A stretch of 64,000 nucleotides of DNA from WLMZ01 sp031410915 (GCA_031410915.1 JANNZY010000176.1:13460-77459); one strand, 5' to 3'; shown: positions 44,565-54,776, counted from the stretch's first letter. The notes: generated from the sequence alone by a model not told the origin. Numbers and translations: made by a program.

Positions 44565-47135
44565 ATGTTCCACGCAACGCTCAGCTCACTCTGGCGTCGC
44601 AAGCGCCGGGTCATCGGTGCTTCCACGGCCGTCGTCATCGGGGTCGCCTTCCTCGTCGCGACCCTCATCCTCGGCGACTCGATGCGCACCGGGTTCGACA
44701 CGTTCTTCGCCGACTCCAACAAGGGCGTCGACCTGTTCATCCGCAATGGCACCAAGGTCACCTCCGACGGCTACGTGCAGCAGGGTACGCTCGACGGATC
44801 AGTCGCCGACGCAGTCGCGTCGTGGCCCGGCGTCGCCCGCGTCGCCGCCAGTGTGGAGGGCACCGCCCAGATCCTCGACATCGACGGCCGGCCGATCGGC
44901 GGCGACGGACCGCCGACGCTGGGCGGCAACTGGATCGACGACACCGGTGTCGACGGCATCGGCTTCAACGGCTACGCCATCGCGGAGGGCCGCGCGCCGA
45001 TTGCCGACGACGAGGTCGTGATCGACCGAGGCTCGGCCGAGATCGGCAAGCTGCACGTCGGTGACCGGACCACCGTGCTCACACCGCAACCGGTCGAGGT
45101 GACCGTCGTCGGCATCGTCACGTTCGGCGACGGCGCAGACGCGAGCGACAACATCGGCGGCGCCAGCTTCACCGGCTTCACGTTCGCCGCAGCCCAGCGG
45201 TACCTGCTCGGCGAACCGGACCGGATCAGCACCGTGCTCGTCGAGGCCGAGCCCGGCGTGGCTCCGGACGCGTTGCGCGCCTCGCTGGCACCGGTGCTGC
45301 CACCGGCGTCGGAGACGTTGACCGCAGCGGAGCGCACAGCCGAGGAGAACGATGCGATCGGCGCAGACTTCCTCGACTTCTTCGAAGCGTTCCTGCTCGC
45401 GTTCGCCATCGTCGCGTTGCTCGTGGCCACGTTCAGCATCCACAACACGTTCTCAATCCTGGTCGCGCAGCGGACCCGTGAGTCCGCGCTGTTGCGGGCG
45501 CTCGGTGCATCCCGCGGCCAGGTGTTGGCCGCCGTCGCGATCGAGGCGCTCGTGATCGCAACGGTGGCGTCGGCCATCGGCGTGGGTGCGGGCATCGGTC
45601 TCGCTGCCACCCTGAAGGCGCTGATGGACGCGGCCGGCTTCGGTCTGCCGGCGGCGATCGGGCTCGACGTGCAGACCGCCACCGTGGTCACCGCGATGAT
45701 CGTCGGCGTCGGCGTCTCGTTGGCCGCGTGCATCGCGCCGGCGTTCAAGGCGGCGCGCATCGCGCCGCTCGCTGCATTGCGCGACGTGAACATCGACCGC
45801 AGCGCCACGTCGAAGGTGCGCGCCGTGGTCGGGCTGCTGATCACCGCAGGCGGCATCGCAGCCGTCTTCACTGCGACTCGCACCCCGCACGACGCGCTGG
45901 CGACCGCCGGCCTCGGCGCACTGGCGACGATGATCGGAGCCGTCGTGCTGGGACCCATCGTTGCGACCCTCGCAACCGCTGTGCTCGGCGCACCCGTCGC
46001 CGCACTGCGCGGCCAGGCCGGCACGCTGGCCCGGCGCAACGCCATGCGCAACCCGCGGCGCAGCGCCGGAACGGCATCGGCGTTGATGTTCGGCACCGCG
46101 GTCGTCGCCCTGTTCGCGACGTTCGGTGCGTCACTCAAGGCGTCGTTCGACGAGCTCGTCGACGACAGCTTCGCCGGCGACCTCGTCGTCGCCCGCTCCG
46201 GATCCACCGGTGCGCCGCTCGATCAGCAGATGGCGTCGGCACTCGCCGAACTGGACGCTGTGGCCATCGCCTCGCCCATCGCCGATGCCCCCGTCGTGCT
46301 CGGCGGGTCCGACGAGAGCGCCGTGTCGATCGTGCCCGCCACGTTCGCCCGCGTCGCCGATCTCGACGTCACACAGGGCTCGCTGGCCGCACTGTCGACC
46401 AACGGGCTTGCGGTCAGCTCGACCTACGCCGACGAGCACGGCTGGCAGATCGGCACCGTCGTGCCGATCGCGTTCGCCGACGGTACAGCGGCCGAGGTCA
46501 CACTGGAGGCGATCTACGAGACGGCCAACATCGTCGGCAGCGTCGCCATCAACGACGCGCTGTGGGATCCGCACCAGGGTCGCAGCGGCGACGCCGCAGT
46601 GTTGGTCGCGCTGGCCGACGGCGTGAGCCTGCGCGACGGCAAGGCTGCGATCGAGTCGGTCACGGCGCGGTACGGGTCACCGAACGTGCAGGACCGCCAG
46701 GAGTTCGCCGACGAGAACGGCCAGGACGTCGACGAGATGCTCGGTCTGAGCTACGGGCTGCTCGGTCTGGCCATCCTCATCGCGATCCTCGGCATCGCCA
46801 ACACGCTGTCGCTCAGCATCCACGAGCGGACCCGCGAATTGGGACTGCTCCGTGCCGTCGGGCAGAGCCGCAGCCAGCTGCGCAGCACCGTCCGTTGGGA
46901 GAGCGTGATCCTGGCCGTGTTCGGCACCATTGGCGGGCTGACGCTCGGCACGTTCCTCGGCTGGGGTCTGGTGCGGGCGATGTCGAGCCAGGAGGGCATC
47001 GGCACGTTCGCCGCCCCGACGACAACCCTCGCCGTCATCCTCGGTCTGGTGATGGTGGCCGGCGTGGTCGCTGCGATCCGCCCTGCCCGCCGAGCGGCCA
47101 AGCTCGACATCCTGCAGGCGATCGCGACGAGCTGA
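44565..47135 (+). CDS. FtsX/MacB-type ABC permease with two FtsX domains
   Basis: 856 residues. An N-terminal helix (VIGASTAVVIGVAFLVATLI), a large periplasm-side domain, an FtsX domain of three helices (about 265-400), a second extracytoplasmic domain and a second FtsX domain at the C-terminus (LGLLRAVGQSRSQLRSTVRW is the usual cytoplasmic loop). Such mechanotransmission permeases extract lipoproteins or export peptides and drugs rather than moving ions. The substrate is not known. It converges with the ABC exporter pair. Confidence 0.92.
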   Translation: MFHATLSSLWRRKRRVIGASTAVVIGVAFLVATLILGDSMRTGFDTFFADSNKGVDLFIRNGTKVTSDGYVQQGTLDGSVADAVASWPGVARVAASVEGTAQILDIDGRPIGGDGPPTLGGNWIDDTGVDGIGFNGYAIAEGRAPIADDEVVIDRGSAEIGKLHVGDRTTVLTPQPVEVTVVGIVTFGDGADASDNIGGASFTGFTFAAAQRYLLGEPDRISTVLVEAEPGVAPDALRASLAPVLPPASETLTAAERTAEENDAIGADFLDFFEAFLLAFAIVALLVATFSIHNTFSILVAQRTRESALLRALGASRGQVLAAVAIEALVIATVASAIGVGAGIGLAATLKALMDAAGFGLPAAIGLDVQTATVVTAMIVGVGVSLAACIAPAFKAARIAPLAALRDVNIDRSATSKVRAVVGLLITAGGIAAVFTATRTPHDALATAGLGALATMIGAVVLGPIVATLATAVLGAPVAALRGQAGTLARRNAMRNPRRSAGTASALMFGTAVVALFATFGASLKASFDELVDDSFAGDLVVARSGSTGAPLDQQMASALAELDAVAIASPIADAPVVLGGSDESAVSIVPATFARVADLDVTQGSLAALSTNGLAVSSTYADEHGWQIGTVVPIAFADGTAAEVTLEAIYETANIVGSVAINDALWDPHQGRSGDAAVLVALADGVSLRDGKAAIESVTARYGSPNVQDRQEFADENGQDVDEMLGLSYGLLGLAILIAILGIANTLSLSIHERTRELGLLRAVGQSRSQLRSTVRWESVILAVFGTIGGLTLGTFLGWGLVRAMSSQEGIGTFAAPTTTLAVILGLVMVAGVVAAIRPARRAAKLDILQAIATS

Positions 47136-47161
47136 ACGACGGGCTGACTGAACCCGCTGGC

Positions 47162-49069
47162 CTACTCGGTGGCTGCGACGGCACCGGCGAACTGCGCGTT
47201 GTACAGCGCGTAGTACGCCCCGCCGGCGGCGAGCAGTTGCTCGTGGTTGCCCTGTTCGACGATCCGTCCGGCGTCCATCACCAAGATGGTGTCGGCATCG
47301 CGGATCGTCGACAGCCGGTGGGCGATCACGAAGCTGGTGCGGTCAGAGCGCAGCGCCGCCATCGCACGTTGGATCAGCACCTCGGTGCGGGTGTCGACCG
47401 AGCTGGTGGCTTCGTCCAGGATCAGGATCGCAGGATCGGCGAGGAAGGCGCGGGCGATGGTCAGCAGTTGCTTCTCACCGGCGCTGACCGTGCCGGCGTC
47501 CTCGTCGAGCACGGTGTCGTAGCCGTGCGGCAACGAGTGCACGAACCGGTCGACGTAGGTGGCCCTGGCCGCAGCCATGATCTGGTCCTCGGTCGCGTCG
47601 AGGTTGCCGTAGGCGATGTTGTCGCGGATGCTGCCGCCGAACAGCCACGTGTCCTGCAGCACCATCCCGATGTTCGAGCGCAGTTCACTGCGCGGCATCT
47701 CGGCGATGTTGCGGCCGTCGAGGCGGATCTCGCCGCTGTCGATCTCGTAGAAGCGCATCAGCAGGTTCACGAGTGTGGTCTTGCCCGCGCCGGTGGGCCC
47801 GACGATGGCCACCGTGCGTCCCGGCTCGGCGACGAGCGACAGGTCCTCGATCAGTGGCTTGGCCGGGTCGTACGCGAATGACACGTGATCGAACTCGACT
47901 CGGCCATGGACCGGCTGTGGGTCCACCGTCGCCGGCGGCTCCGGCGACTGCTCGGTGGCATCGAGCAGTTCGAACACCCGCTCGGCCGAGGCGATGCCGG
48001 ACTGCAACACGTTGATCATCGCCGCGAACTGCGTGAGCGGTTGGGTGAACTGGCGGGAGTACTGGATGAAGGCCTGCACCTCGCCGAGCGTCAACGCCCC
48101 CGACGTGATGCGCACGCCACCGATGACCGCGATCAGCACGTAGTTGAGGTTGCCGAGGAACATCATCGCCGGCTGAATCGTGCCCGACGCGAACTGGGCG
48201 CCGAAGCTGGCCTCGTAGAGCTCTTCGTTCTTCTGCCGGAAGCGCTCTTCCACCTCGCGCTGGCGGCCGAACGCCTTGACGATGGTGTGGCCGGTGAAGG
48301 CCTCCTCGATCTGTGCGTTGAGCATGCCGGTGTGTTTCCACTGCGCCATGAAGCGTGCCTTCGACTTCTTCGCGATCTGCTTCACCGTCAGCATCGACAG
48401 CGGGATCGTGACCAGTGCGACGATGGCCAGCACCGGCGAGATCCACAACATCATCGCGAGCACACCGGTCACCGTGAGCACCGACGTGAGCATCTGGCTG
48501 AGCGTCTGTTGCAGGCTCTGGGAGATGTTGTCGATGTCGTTCGTAACGCGGCTCAGCAGATCGCCGCGCGCCTGGCGGTCGACGTAGCTGAGCGGAAGAC
48601 GGCCGAGCTTGTCCTCGACGTCCGAGCGCAACTCGAACATCGTGCGCTGCACGATGCCGGCGAGCACGTACGCCTGCAGGTAGGCCAGTCCCGAACCGGC
48701 CACGAAGACGGCGACCGCAGAGAACAGCGTGCGGTGCAGCGCGGCGAAGTCGATGCCTCGCCCGCTGCGCAACCCACTGAACACGACATCGGTGGCATGC
48801 CCGAGGATGCGCGGACCGGTGACCATCAGCGCAACGCTGACGATCGCGAGCACGATCACGGCGATGAAACCGGTGCGCTGTGTGCGCATCCGCTCGATCA
48901 GCCGGCGGCTCGACGCGCCGAAGTCCTTCGACTTCTCCGTCGGCATGCCGGCCGCGCCGAAGCGACCCCCGCCAGGGCCGGACCGCATCTCGGATCCTGG
49001 CGGCTTGTTCGGAATCGCCGTCGGCTGGCCGTCGTCGTGGTGGTGCTCGGTCTGGTGCTCGGTGCTCAT
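47162..49069 (-). CDS. ABC exporter half-transporter with canonical ATP site
   Basis: 635 residues. A hydrophilic Gly/Pro-rich N-terminal extension of ~70 residues, six transmembrane helices, then the nucleotide domain: Walker A GPTGAGKTT, Walker B AILILDEATSSVD (catalytic Glu present) and H-loop FVIAHRLSTI. Its signature is VSAGEKQLLTIAR instead of LSGGQ. This matches the TM288/LmrD side of heterodimeric multidrug exporters. The other half is encoded directly upstream with a 4-bp overlap. Confidence 0.94.
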   Translation of the reverse strand: MSTEHQTEHHHDDGQPTAIPNKPPGSEMRSGPGGGRFGAAGMPTEKSKDFGASSRRLIERMRTQRTGFIAVIVLAIVSVALMVTGPRILGHATDVVFSGLRSGRGIDFAALHRTLFSAVAVFVAGSGLAYLQAYVLAGIVQRTMFELRSDVEDKLGRLPLSYVDRQARGDLLSRVTNDIDNISQSLQQTLSQMLTSVLTVTGVLAMMLWISPVLAIVALVTIPLSMLTVKQIAKKSKARFMAQWKHTGMLNAQIEEAFTGHTIVKAFGRQREVEERFRQKNEELYEASFGAQFASGTIQPAMMFLGNLNYVLIAVIGGVRITSGALTLGEVQAFIQYSRQFTQPLTQFAAMINVLQSGIASAERVFELLDATEQSPEPPATVDPQPVHGRVEFDHVSFAYDPAKPLIEDLSLVAEPGRTVAIVGPTGAGKTTLVNLLMRFYEIDSGEIRLDGRNIAEMPRSELRSNIGMVLQDTWLFGGSIRDNIAYGNLDATEDQIMAAARATYVDRFVHSLPHGYDTVLDEDAGTVSAGEKQLLTIARAFLADPAILILDEATSSVDTRTEVLIQRAMAALRSDRTSFVIAHRLSTIRDADTILVMDAGRIVEQGNHEQLLAAGGAYYALYNAQFAGAVAATE

Positions 49070-50808
49070 GACGCCACCGCCGCCGGGGTCTCGGTGATCT
49101 GCGAGGCGACGATCTCGGCGTAGGTCGGGCACGTCTGGACGAGGTGGTCGTGGGTGCCGAGCCCGACCGGCTCGCCGTCCTCCAGGACCAGGATCTGATC
49201 GGCACCGGCGATGGTGGACACACGCTGGGCCACGATGATCATCGTCGCCTCACGGGTGTAGGGCACGAGCGCGGCGCGCAGCCGGGCATCGGTCGCCAGG
49301 TCCAGCGCGGAGAACGAGTCGTCGAACAGGTAGATCTCGGGTTTGCGGATCAGTGCCCGAGCGATGGCCAGCCGCTGGCGCTGACCACCGGAGACGTTCG
49401 TGCCACCCTGCGCGATGCGGGAATCGAGGCCGTCGGTCATCGCCCGCACGAAGTCGGCCGCCTGGGCGACGGTGAGGGCCTCCCACATCTCGTCCTCGGT
49501 CGCGTCGGGTTTGCCGTAGCGCAGGTTGCTGGCCACCGTGCCGGAGAACAGGTAGGGCCGTTGTGGCACGAGGCCGATGCGGTCCCACAGCACCTCCGGG
49601 GCGACCTCGCGGATGTCCACCCCGTCGACCAGGATCGAGCCGGAGGTGACGTCGGCGAGGCGTGGGACGAGGTTGAGCAACGTGGTCTTGCCCGAGCCGG
49701 TGCTGCCGATGATGGCAGTCGTCTGACCCGCCAGCGACGCAAACGACACGCCCGCGAGCACGGCCGCTTCGGCACCCGGGTAGTGGAACCCGACGTTGCG
49801 CAGCTCCAGCGAACCATGACCCTCGACCGAGTGGATCGGGTCGCCGGCAGGACGGACGGACGACTCGGTGTCGAGCACTTCAATGATCCGCTCGGCGCAC
49901 ACGCCGGCACGCGGGATCATCGCTGCGATGAAGCTGGCCATCATCACCGACATCAGGATCTGGGCGAGGTAGCTGAGGAACGCGATCAACGCGCCAATGG
50001 ACGTGGCCCCGCTGTTGATGCGGTTCGCGCCGATCCACAGCGCGGCGACGCTGGAACCGTTGAGAATCACGGTCACCGTCGGGAACATGAACGCCATCAA
50101 CCGTCCGGCCCGCAGCGAAGTTTCGGTGAGGTCGTCGTTGACGCGGGAGAAGCGCTTGGCCTCGTCCGGCTCGCGCACGAACGCGCGCACGACACGGATG
50201 CCGGAGATCTGCTCGCGCAGCACACCGTTGATGCCGTCGATGCGCTCCTGCATCACGCGGAACATGGGCACCATGCGCGAGATCACGAGACCGACACAGA
50301 TCACCAACAGCGGCACGCTGACGGTGAGGATGGTCGACAGTCCGACGTCTTCACGGATCGCCATGATCACGCCGCCGACGATGGTGATCGGGGCGGCGAT
50401 CAACAGGGTGCACGTCATCTGGACCAGGATCTGCACCTGTTGCACGTCGTTGGTGATGCGGGTGATGAGCGAAGGCGCACCGAACACGCCCACTTCACGA
50501 GCGGAGTAATCGGTGACCCGATGGAAAAGTGCGCCGCGCACGTCGCGCCCGAAGCCCTGCGCGGCCTTGGAACCGAAGTACACGGCGCCGATCGCGAACG
50601 TGACCTGGATCAGCGTGACGAAGAGCATCAACCCGCCGTGGCTCCAGATGAAACTGGTGTCGCGACGGGCCACGCCTTTGTCGATGATGTCGGCGTTGAG
50701 GCTCGGCAGGTACAGCGCGGCAATCGTCTGCACGAGTTGCAGCGCGACGACCACGACGAGCACGCTGCGATACGGGTCGAGGTAGCGGCGCAGCAGGCGG
50801 GTCAGCAT
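49066..50808 (-). CDS. ABC exporter half-transporter with degenerate ATP site
   Basis: 580 residues. Six transmembrane helices, Walker A GSTGSGKTT, canonical signature VSGGQRQRLAIARAL, but Walker B reads IYLFDDSFSALD with Asp in place of the catalytic Glu, and the H-loop reads IVAQRVSTI with Gln for His. In the heterodimer this Walker B faces the partner's VSAGE signature, giving one degenerate and one active ATP site, as in TM287/288 and LmrCD. It overlaps tetR by 1 bp. Confidence 0.94.
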   Translation of the reverse strand: MLTRLLRRYLDPYRSVLVVVVALQLVQTIAALYLPSLNADIIDKGVARRDTSFIWSHGGLMLFVTLIQVTFAIGAVYFGSKAAQGFGRDVRGALFHRVTDYSAREVGVFGAPSLITRITNDVQQVQILVQMTCTLLIAAPITIVGGVIMAIREDVGLSTILTVSVPLLVICVGLVISRMVPMFRVMQERIDGINGVLREQISGIRVVRAFVREPDEAKRFSRVNDDLTETSLRAGRLMAFMFPTVTVILNGSSVAALWIGANRINSGATSIGALIAFLSYLAQILMSVMMASFIAAMIPRAGVCAERIIEVLDTESSVRPAGDPIHSVEGHGSLELRNVGFHYPGAEAAVLAGVSFASLAGQTTAIIGSTGSGKTTLLNLVPRLADVTSGSILVDGVDIREVAPEVLWDRIGLVPQRPYLFSGTVASNLRYGKPDATEDEMWEALTVAQAADFVRAMTDGLDSRIAQGGTNVSGGQRQRLAIARALIRKPEIYLFDDSFSALDLATDARLRAALVPYTREATMIIVAQRVSTIAGADQILVLEDGEPVGLGTHDHLVQTCPTYAEIVASQITETPAAVAS

Positions 50809-51377
50809 CAGCGGCTCCTGATTCCGTCGAGCAACAGCGACACGACCTCGGCGGGTGCCAACGGCAGCGGGGTGAGCGTCGGGTGGCTGACAGCAAGGGT
50901 GAGGCTGCGCAGCAATCGCGCCGACGTCTCCGGATCGTGGGCGAGACGGTCGCGATCGGGCTCGAACAGTGCGGCGAGACCGTTCAGGTCCTGCGGCCGG
51001 CGTCGCTCCTCGGGCAGGCGGCTGACTCCGATGGTGGACGCGATCCGCCAGATGCGCGCGACGCGTTCCTGCACGATCTCGACCGCGCGCAGCAAGCGCT
51101 CCTCGAGCGGGAGATCGAGCGGGATCTCGCCCAACGCCTGTTCGACCGGGGCGTTGTCGAAGGCCGCCTCGACGACGGCGTCGAGCAACGTCTCCTTGTC
51201 GGCGAACACGCGGAAGATGGTGCCCTCGGCGATGCCGGCGGCGCACGCGATCATGCGCGTCGACACAGCCGGGCCGTGCTCGACGACGAGCGGCAGCGTG
51301 GCTTCGATGATCGCCGCGCGCCGCTCGTCGGGCGGCATGGCGGCGGCGCGAGGTGAACGGACGGTGGCAGCGGGCAC
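50808..51377 (-). CDS. TetR-family repressor of the heterodimeric ABC exporter
   Basis: 189 residues. The helix-turn-helix is AAIIEATLPLVVEHGPAVST, then IACAAGIAEGTIFRVFADKE. The C-terminal ligand domain is helical. GTG 51377 is chosen because TACCGT (minus strand, 51389-51384) ends 6 bases upstream and the operator palindrome begins just behind it; ATG 51338 is an alternative. Being first in the operon with both exporter halves, it probably represses the operon until the drug binds. Confidence 0.93.
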   Translation of the reverse strand: MPAATVRSPRAAAMPPDERRAAIIEATLPLVVEHGPAVSTRMIACAAGIAEGTIFRVFADKETLLDAVVEAAFDNAPVEQALGEIPLDLPLEERLLRAVEIVQERVARIWRIASTIGVSRLPEERRRPQDLNGLAALFEPDRDRLAHDPETSARLLRSLTLAVSHPTLTPLPLAPAEVVSLLLDGIRSR

Positions 51378-51383
51378 GCGACG

Positions 51384-51409
51384 ACGGTACCTGAGTGAGC
51401 ACTCACTCA
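51384..51409 (-). promoter_or_regulatory. TetR operator and promoter of the ABC exporter operon
   Basis: TGAGTGA-N4-TCACTCA (51392-51409) is a perfect 7-4-7 palindrome of the type used by autoregulating TetR proteins of drug exporters. The minus-strand -10 box TACCGT (51389-51384) lies immediately downstream, so a bound repressor fills the spacer and -35 region. The message would begin at or next to the GTG. Confidence 0.8.
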
Positions 51410-51482
51410 CTCGACTCCAGCCGACTCTCGCCGGCGTTATATCCGTCACATCGGGCGCCGGCCCAGAAGTTAGGGTCCGCAC

Positions 51483-54400
51483 ATGCGCGCACGACGAGTG
51501 GCGGTGTTGATGGCGTTGCTCGCACCAGGCATTGCGATCGGCGCGCCGATCGCGGACCCCCCGGTGGCGATTGCCGGTGGCATCACCACCGTCGAGGTAA
51601 CCACACCTGCCAACAGCCCGTCCTTTGGTGAGCAACTCATCGTGCTGTCCAACGGCAACTACGCGATAGCGGATCCGTACGGCGGCGTCAACTTCCCCGG
51701 CACCGTCAGGTTGTACGACGGCACGACCAACGCAGTGATCAGCACGCTGGTCGGCGGCGCCGGGGGCCGGCTCGGCGCGGGCGGGATGGTCGAGGTCGGC
51801 AACAGCAACTTCATCGTGCTCACCCCCGGTGCCTCCGGTAACGGCGCGATCACCTGGGTCGACGGGCGGCTCGGGTCGAACGCCACAGTCGGGCCGTCGA
51901 ACAGCATGTTCGGCTACGTCGGCGGGACATCGCAGCCACCCACCATCGTGGTGCTGGCCAACGGCAACTACGTCGTGTCCAACCCGAGCTGGCCGAACGG
52001 CACTGCGTCGTCGGCCGGCTTCGCGCGCTGGGCCCCGGGCAACGCGCCGGCCACCGGGGTGATCAGCGCCGCCAACAGCGCTGTCGGCCTGCGGACCGGC
52101 GACCGCGTCGGCAGCAGCGGCATCGTCGCGCTGACGAACGGAAATTACGTGATCGCATCGCCCGAGTGGGACTGGCCGACATTCTTCGGTCCTGTCATCA
52201 ACGCCGGCGCGGCGACGTTCGCCGACGGCACGACGGGCTTTGCCGGGCCGATCGCCGACAACGACGGACACAGCCTGATCGGCGTCTCCGACTTCGACAG
52301 TGTCGGTCTGCAGGTGGTCGCGCTCTCCAACGGCAACTACGTCGTCGCCAGCCCGAGCTGGAACCCAGGAGGTGCTGCCGTCGCCGGGGCGGCCACCTGG
52401 CGGTCAGGAACGACCGCCGTTTCGGACCAGATCGATGCGAGCAACAGCCTCATCGGCACCATGACCGGCGACCGCGTCGGGTCGCCGGTCATCGCGCTGT
52501 CGAACGGCAACTACGTCGTCGGCGCGTCGGGATGGGACAAGACACCGGGCGACAACGTCGGCGCGGTCGCATGGGCCAACGGCGCGACAGGACGCATCGG
52601 CTACCTGTCCGCATCCACCACCATCTCGGGCCAGACGACGGACGACCTGTATTCCGTCAACCTGACCGCGTTGACCAACGGCAACTACGTGATCGGCAGC
52701 GCGTACTGGGGGCCGACCAATGCCGGCGCGGCGACGTGGGTCAACGGTTCAGGACCGGCGACGGGAGTGGTCACGGCGGCGAACAGCATCGTCGGCGCCA
52801 CGGCGGACGACTTCGTGGGCGGGGTCACGACTGCCCTGCCCGGCGGCGCGTACGTGGTGACCAGTCAGAGCTGGAACAACGGGCCGATCGTCGATGCCGG
52901 CGCGGTCACGTGGGCAGCCGGCGATCGTGCGACGTCGGCGGTCGTGTCGCCGGCGAACAGCATCGTCGGGTCGCACGCGAGCGACTACCTCGGTTCGGTC
53001 ACTCCGCTGGCCAGCGGCAACTACGTCGTCAGCAGTCCCGATTGGGACAACGGCGCAGTCTCGAACGCTGGTGCGGCGCGGTGGGTATCAGGCGCTGCTG
53101 CGGCCACGGGAACTCTCTCCGGCGCGAACAGCGTCGTCGGTTCCACCACCGGCGACCGCGTCGGCGAGCGCATCACGCCGCTCGACGGAGACCGCTTCGC
53201 AGTCGGCTCGCCACAGTGGAACAACGGTGCCGTCACTCGCGTCGGTGCGCTCACGAACGCGAGCCCGTCCGGTCCATTCGGCGCGGTCTCCGCGCAGAAC
53301 AGCCTGGTGGGTGGCGCTGCCAATGACGCGCTTGCCACCAACGCTCCCATCGCCTTCCCGGGTGGCATCGCCGCGACCTTCGTTCCCGCCGCAGGGGGCG
53401 CGGCGCACCCCGGTGTCGTGGCCATCTCGGACCGGCGCAACACGGGCAAACCGTCGGCACTGAACGCCGTCGCGCGGGCGGCTCCTCCCACCCTGAACGA
53501 CGACGCCCCGTGGATGGTCATCGGAGCCAAGCTCACCGCATCGGGGGCCATCCTCATCGGACGTCGTGGCGAAACGACGGTCCTGGCCTATCCGGCAACA
53601 GCCGACTACGAACCGCTTGCGCCGGCACGGCTCGCCGACACCCGCGCCGGTGAGCACACCGTCGACGGTCTGTTCCAGAGAGACGGCATCCGTCCCGCTG
53701 CCACCACGACCGAGATCGTCGTCATCGGACGTGGTGGCGTTCTTGTGGGTGCCGCTGCCGTTGCGTTGAACGTGACGGCAACCGAGCCGTCAGGGGCCGG
53801 CTTCGTGACGGTGTTCCCGTGCGGTTCGCCGCGACCGACCGCGTCCAACCTCAACGTCACGATCGGCGCGACGGTGCCGAACGCGGTGATCACCAAGGTC
53901 GGCACCGACGGCAAGGTCTGCTTCTTCGTCTCGGTCGCAACCCATCTCGTCGTCGACGTCGACGGGTACTTCCCGGCGCGCACCGCCTACCACGCGCTCA
54001 ACCCGGGCCGCCTGCTCGATACCCGACCGGGGGAGGCGACCATCGACAGCCTCGGTGCGGGTGGCGGTCCCGTCGCGGGCCGGACGTTCGTGGCCGTGCA
54101 AGTGACCGGGCGGTCAGGCGTCCCCGCTGACGCGACCTCGGTCGTGCTGAACGTGACCGGCACCGAAGCTCAAGGCGACGGATACGCCACTGTCTACCCG
54201 TGTGGCGCCGCGGCTCCACTCGCGTCCAACCTCAACGTCACGACCGGGGCCACCGTCGCCAACCTGGTGATCGCACAGGTCGGTGTGGCCGGAAACGTGT
54301 GCGTGTACGTCTCGACGACCACGCATGTGGTGGTCGACGTGAGCGGATACTTCCGAGGTGACGCGTGGTTCCAATCGTTGCTGCCCGCGCGACTGCTGGA

Positions 54401-54743
54401 AACCCGGCCAGCCCTGTCGACGGTCGACGGCCAACAGCAAGGCGGCGGACCGGCTGGCACCAGGGCTGTGACAAAGGTGCACGTGCTCGGTCGCGGCGGC
54501 GTGGCACTCGACGCAACGACGGTCATGTTGAACGTGACCGTGACCGAGCCGCCGGCGAGCGGTTACGTGACGGTCTTCCCGTGTGGCATCGACCCGCCGT
54601 TGGCGTCGAACGTCAACTTCAGCGCCAGCGCAACCGTGCCGAATGCCGTGCTCGCCAAGGTCGGCACCGACGGCGACGTGTGCCTGTTCACCTCGATGCC
54701 GGCGCAACTGGTGGTTGACGTCACGGGCTTCTGGTACTCCTGA
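51483..54743 (+). CDS. Large secreted repeat protein (propeller-like repeats plus three C-terminal modules)
   Basis: 1086 residues. A signal peptide (VAVLMALLAPGIAIGAPIA) leads into about ten repeats of ~55-65 residues with the core N-G-N-Y-V-V-x-S-P-x-W and A-N-S-x-V-G-x-x-x-G-D-R-V-G, covering about 30-650, a pattern fitting a beta-propeller or FG-GAP-like fold. The C-terminal ~370 residues are three copies of a ~120-residue module (L-x-P-x-R-L-x-D-T-R ... L-N-V-T-x-T-E ... V-V-D-V-x-G-Y-F) typical of secreted Acidimicrobiia proteins. It is probably a surface or extracellular structural/binding protein. TAGGGT is 6 bases before ATG. Confidence 0.88.
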   Translation: MRARRVAVLMALLAPGIAIGAPIADPPVAIAGGITTVEVTTPANSPSFGEQLIVLSNGNYAIADPYGGVNFPGTVRLYDGTTNAVISTLVGGAGGRLGAGGMVEVGNSNFIVLTPGASGNGAITWVDGRLGSNATVGPSNSMFGYVGGTSQPPTIVVLANGNYVVSNPSWPNGTASSAGFARWAPGNAPATGVISAANSAVGLRTGDRVGSSGIVALTNGNYVIASPEWDWPTFFGPVINAGAATFADGTTGFAGPIADNDGHSLIGVSDFDSVGLQVVALSNGNYVVASPSWNPGGAAVAGAATWRSGTTAVSDQIDASNSLIGTMTGDRVGSPVIALSNGNYVVGASGWDKTPGDNVGAVAWANGATGRIGYLSASTTISGQTTDDLYSVNLTALTNGNYVIGSAYWGPTNAGAATWVNGSGPATGVVTAANSIVGATADDFVGGVTTALPGGAYVVTSQSWNNGPIVDAGAVTWAAGDRATSAVVSPANSIVGSHASDYLGSVTPLASGNYVVSSPDWDNGAVSNAGAARWVSGAAAATGTLSGANSVVGSTTGDRVGERITPLDGDRFAVGSPQWNNGAVTRVGALTNASPSGPFGAVSAQNSLVGGAANDALATNAPIAFPGGIAATFVPAAGGAAHPGVVAISDRRNTGKPSALNAVARAAPPTLNDDAPWMVIGAKLTASGAILIGRRGETTVLAYPATADYEPLAPARLADTRAGEHTVDGLFQRDGIRPAATTTEIVVIGRGGVLVGAAAVALNVTATEPSGAGFVTVFPCGSPRPTASNLNVTIGATVPNAVITKVGTDGKVCFFVSVATHLVVDVDGYFPARTAYHALNPGRLLDTRPGEATIDSLGAGGGPVAGRTFVAVQVTGRSGVPADATSVVLNVTGTEAQGDGYATVYPCGAAAPLASNLNVTTGATVANLVIAQVGVAGNVCVYVSTTTHVVVDVSGYFRGDAWFQSLLPARLLETRPALSTVDGQQQGGGPAGTRAVTKVHVLGRGGVALDATTVMLNVTVTEPPASGYVTVFPCGIDPPLASNVNFSASATVPNAVLAKVGTDGDVCLFTSMPAQLVVDVTGFWYS

Positions 54744-54776
54744 CCCGACGTCGCGACCGCCGGTACACTCCGCCCG

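Noticed and set aside
47136..47161. A terminator hairpin between the convergent permease and ABC exporter genes
   Set aside because: The 26-bp gap shows no stable stem followed by a T run on either strand.
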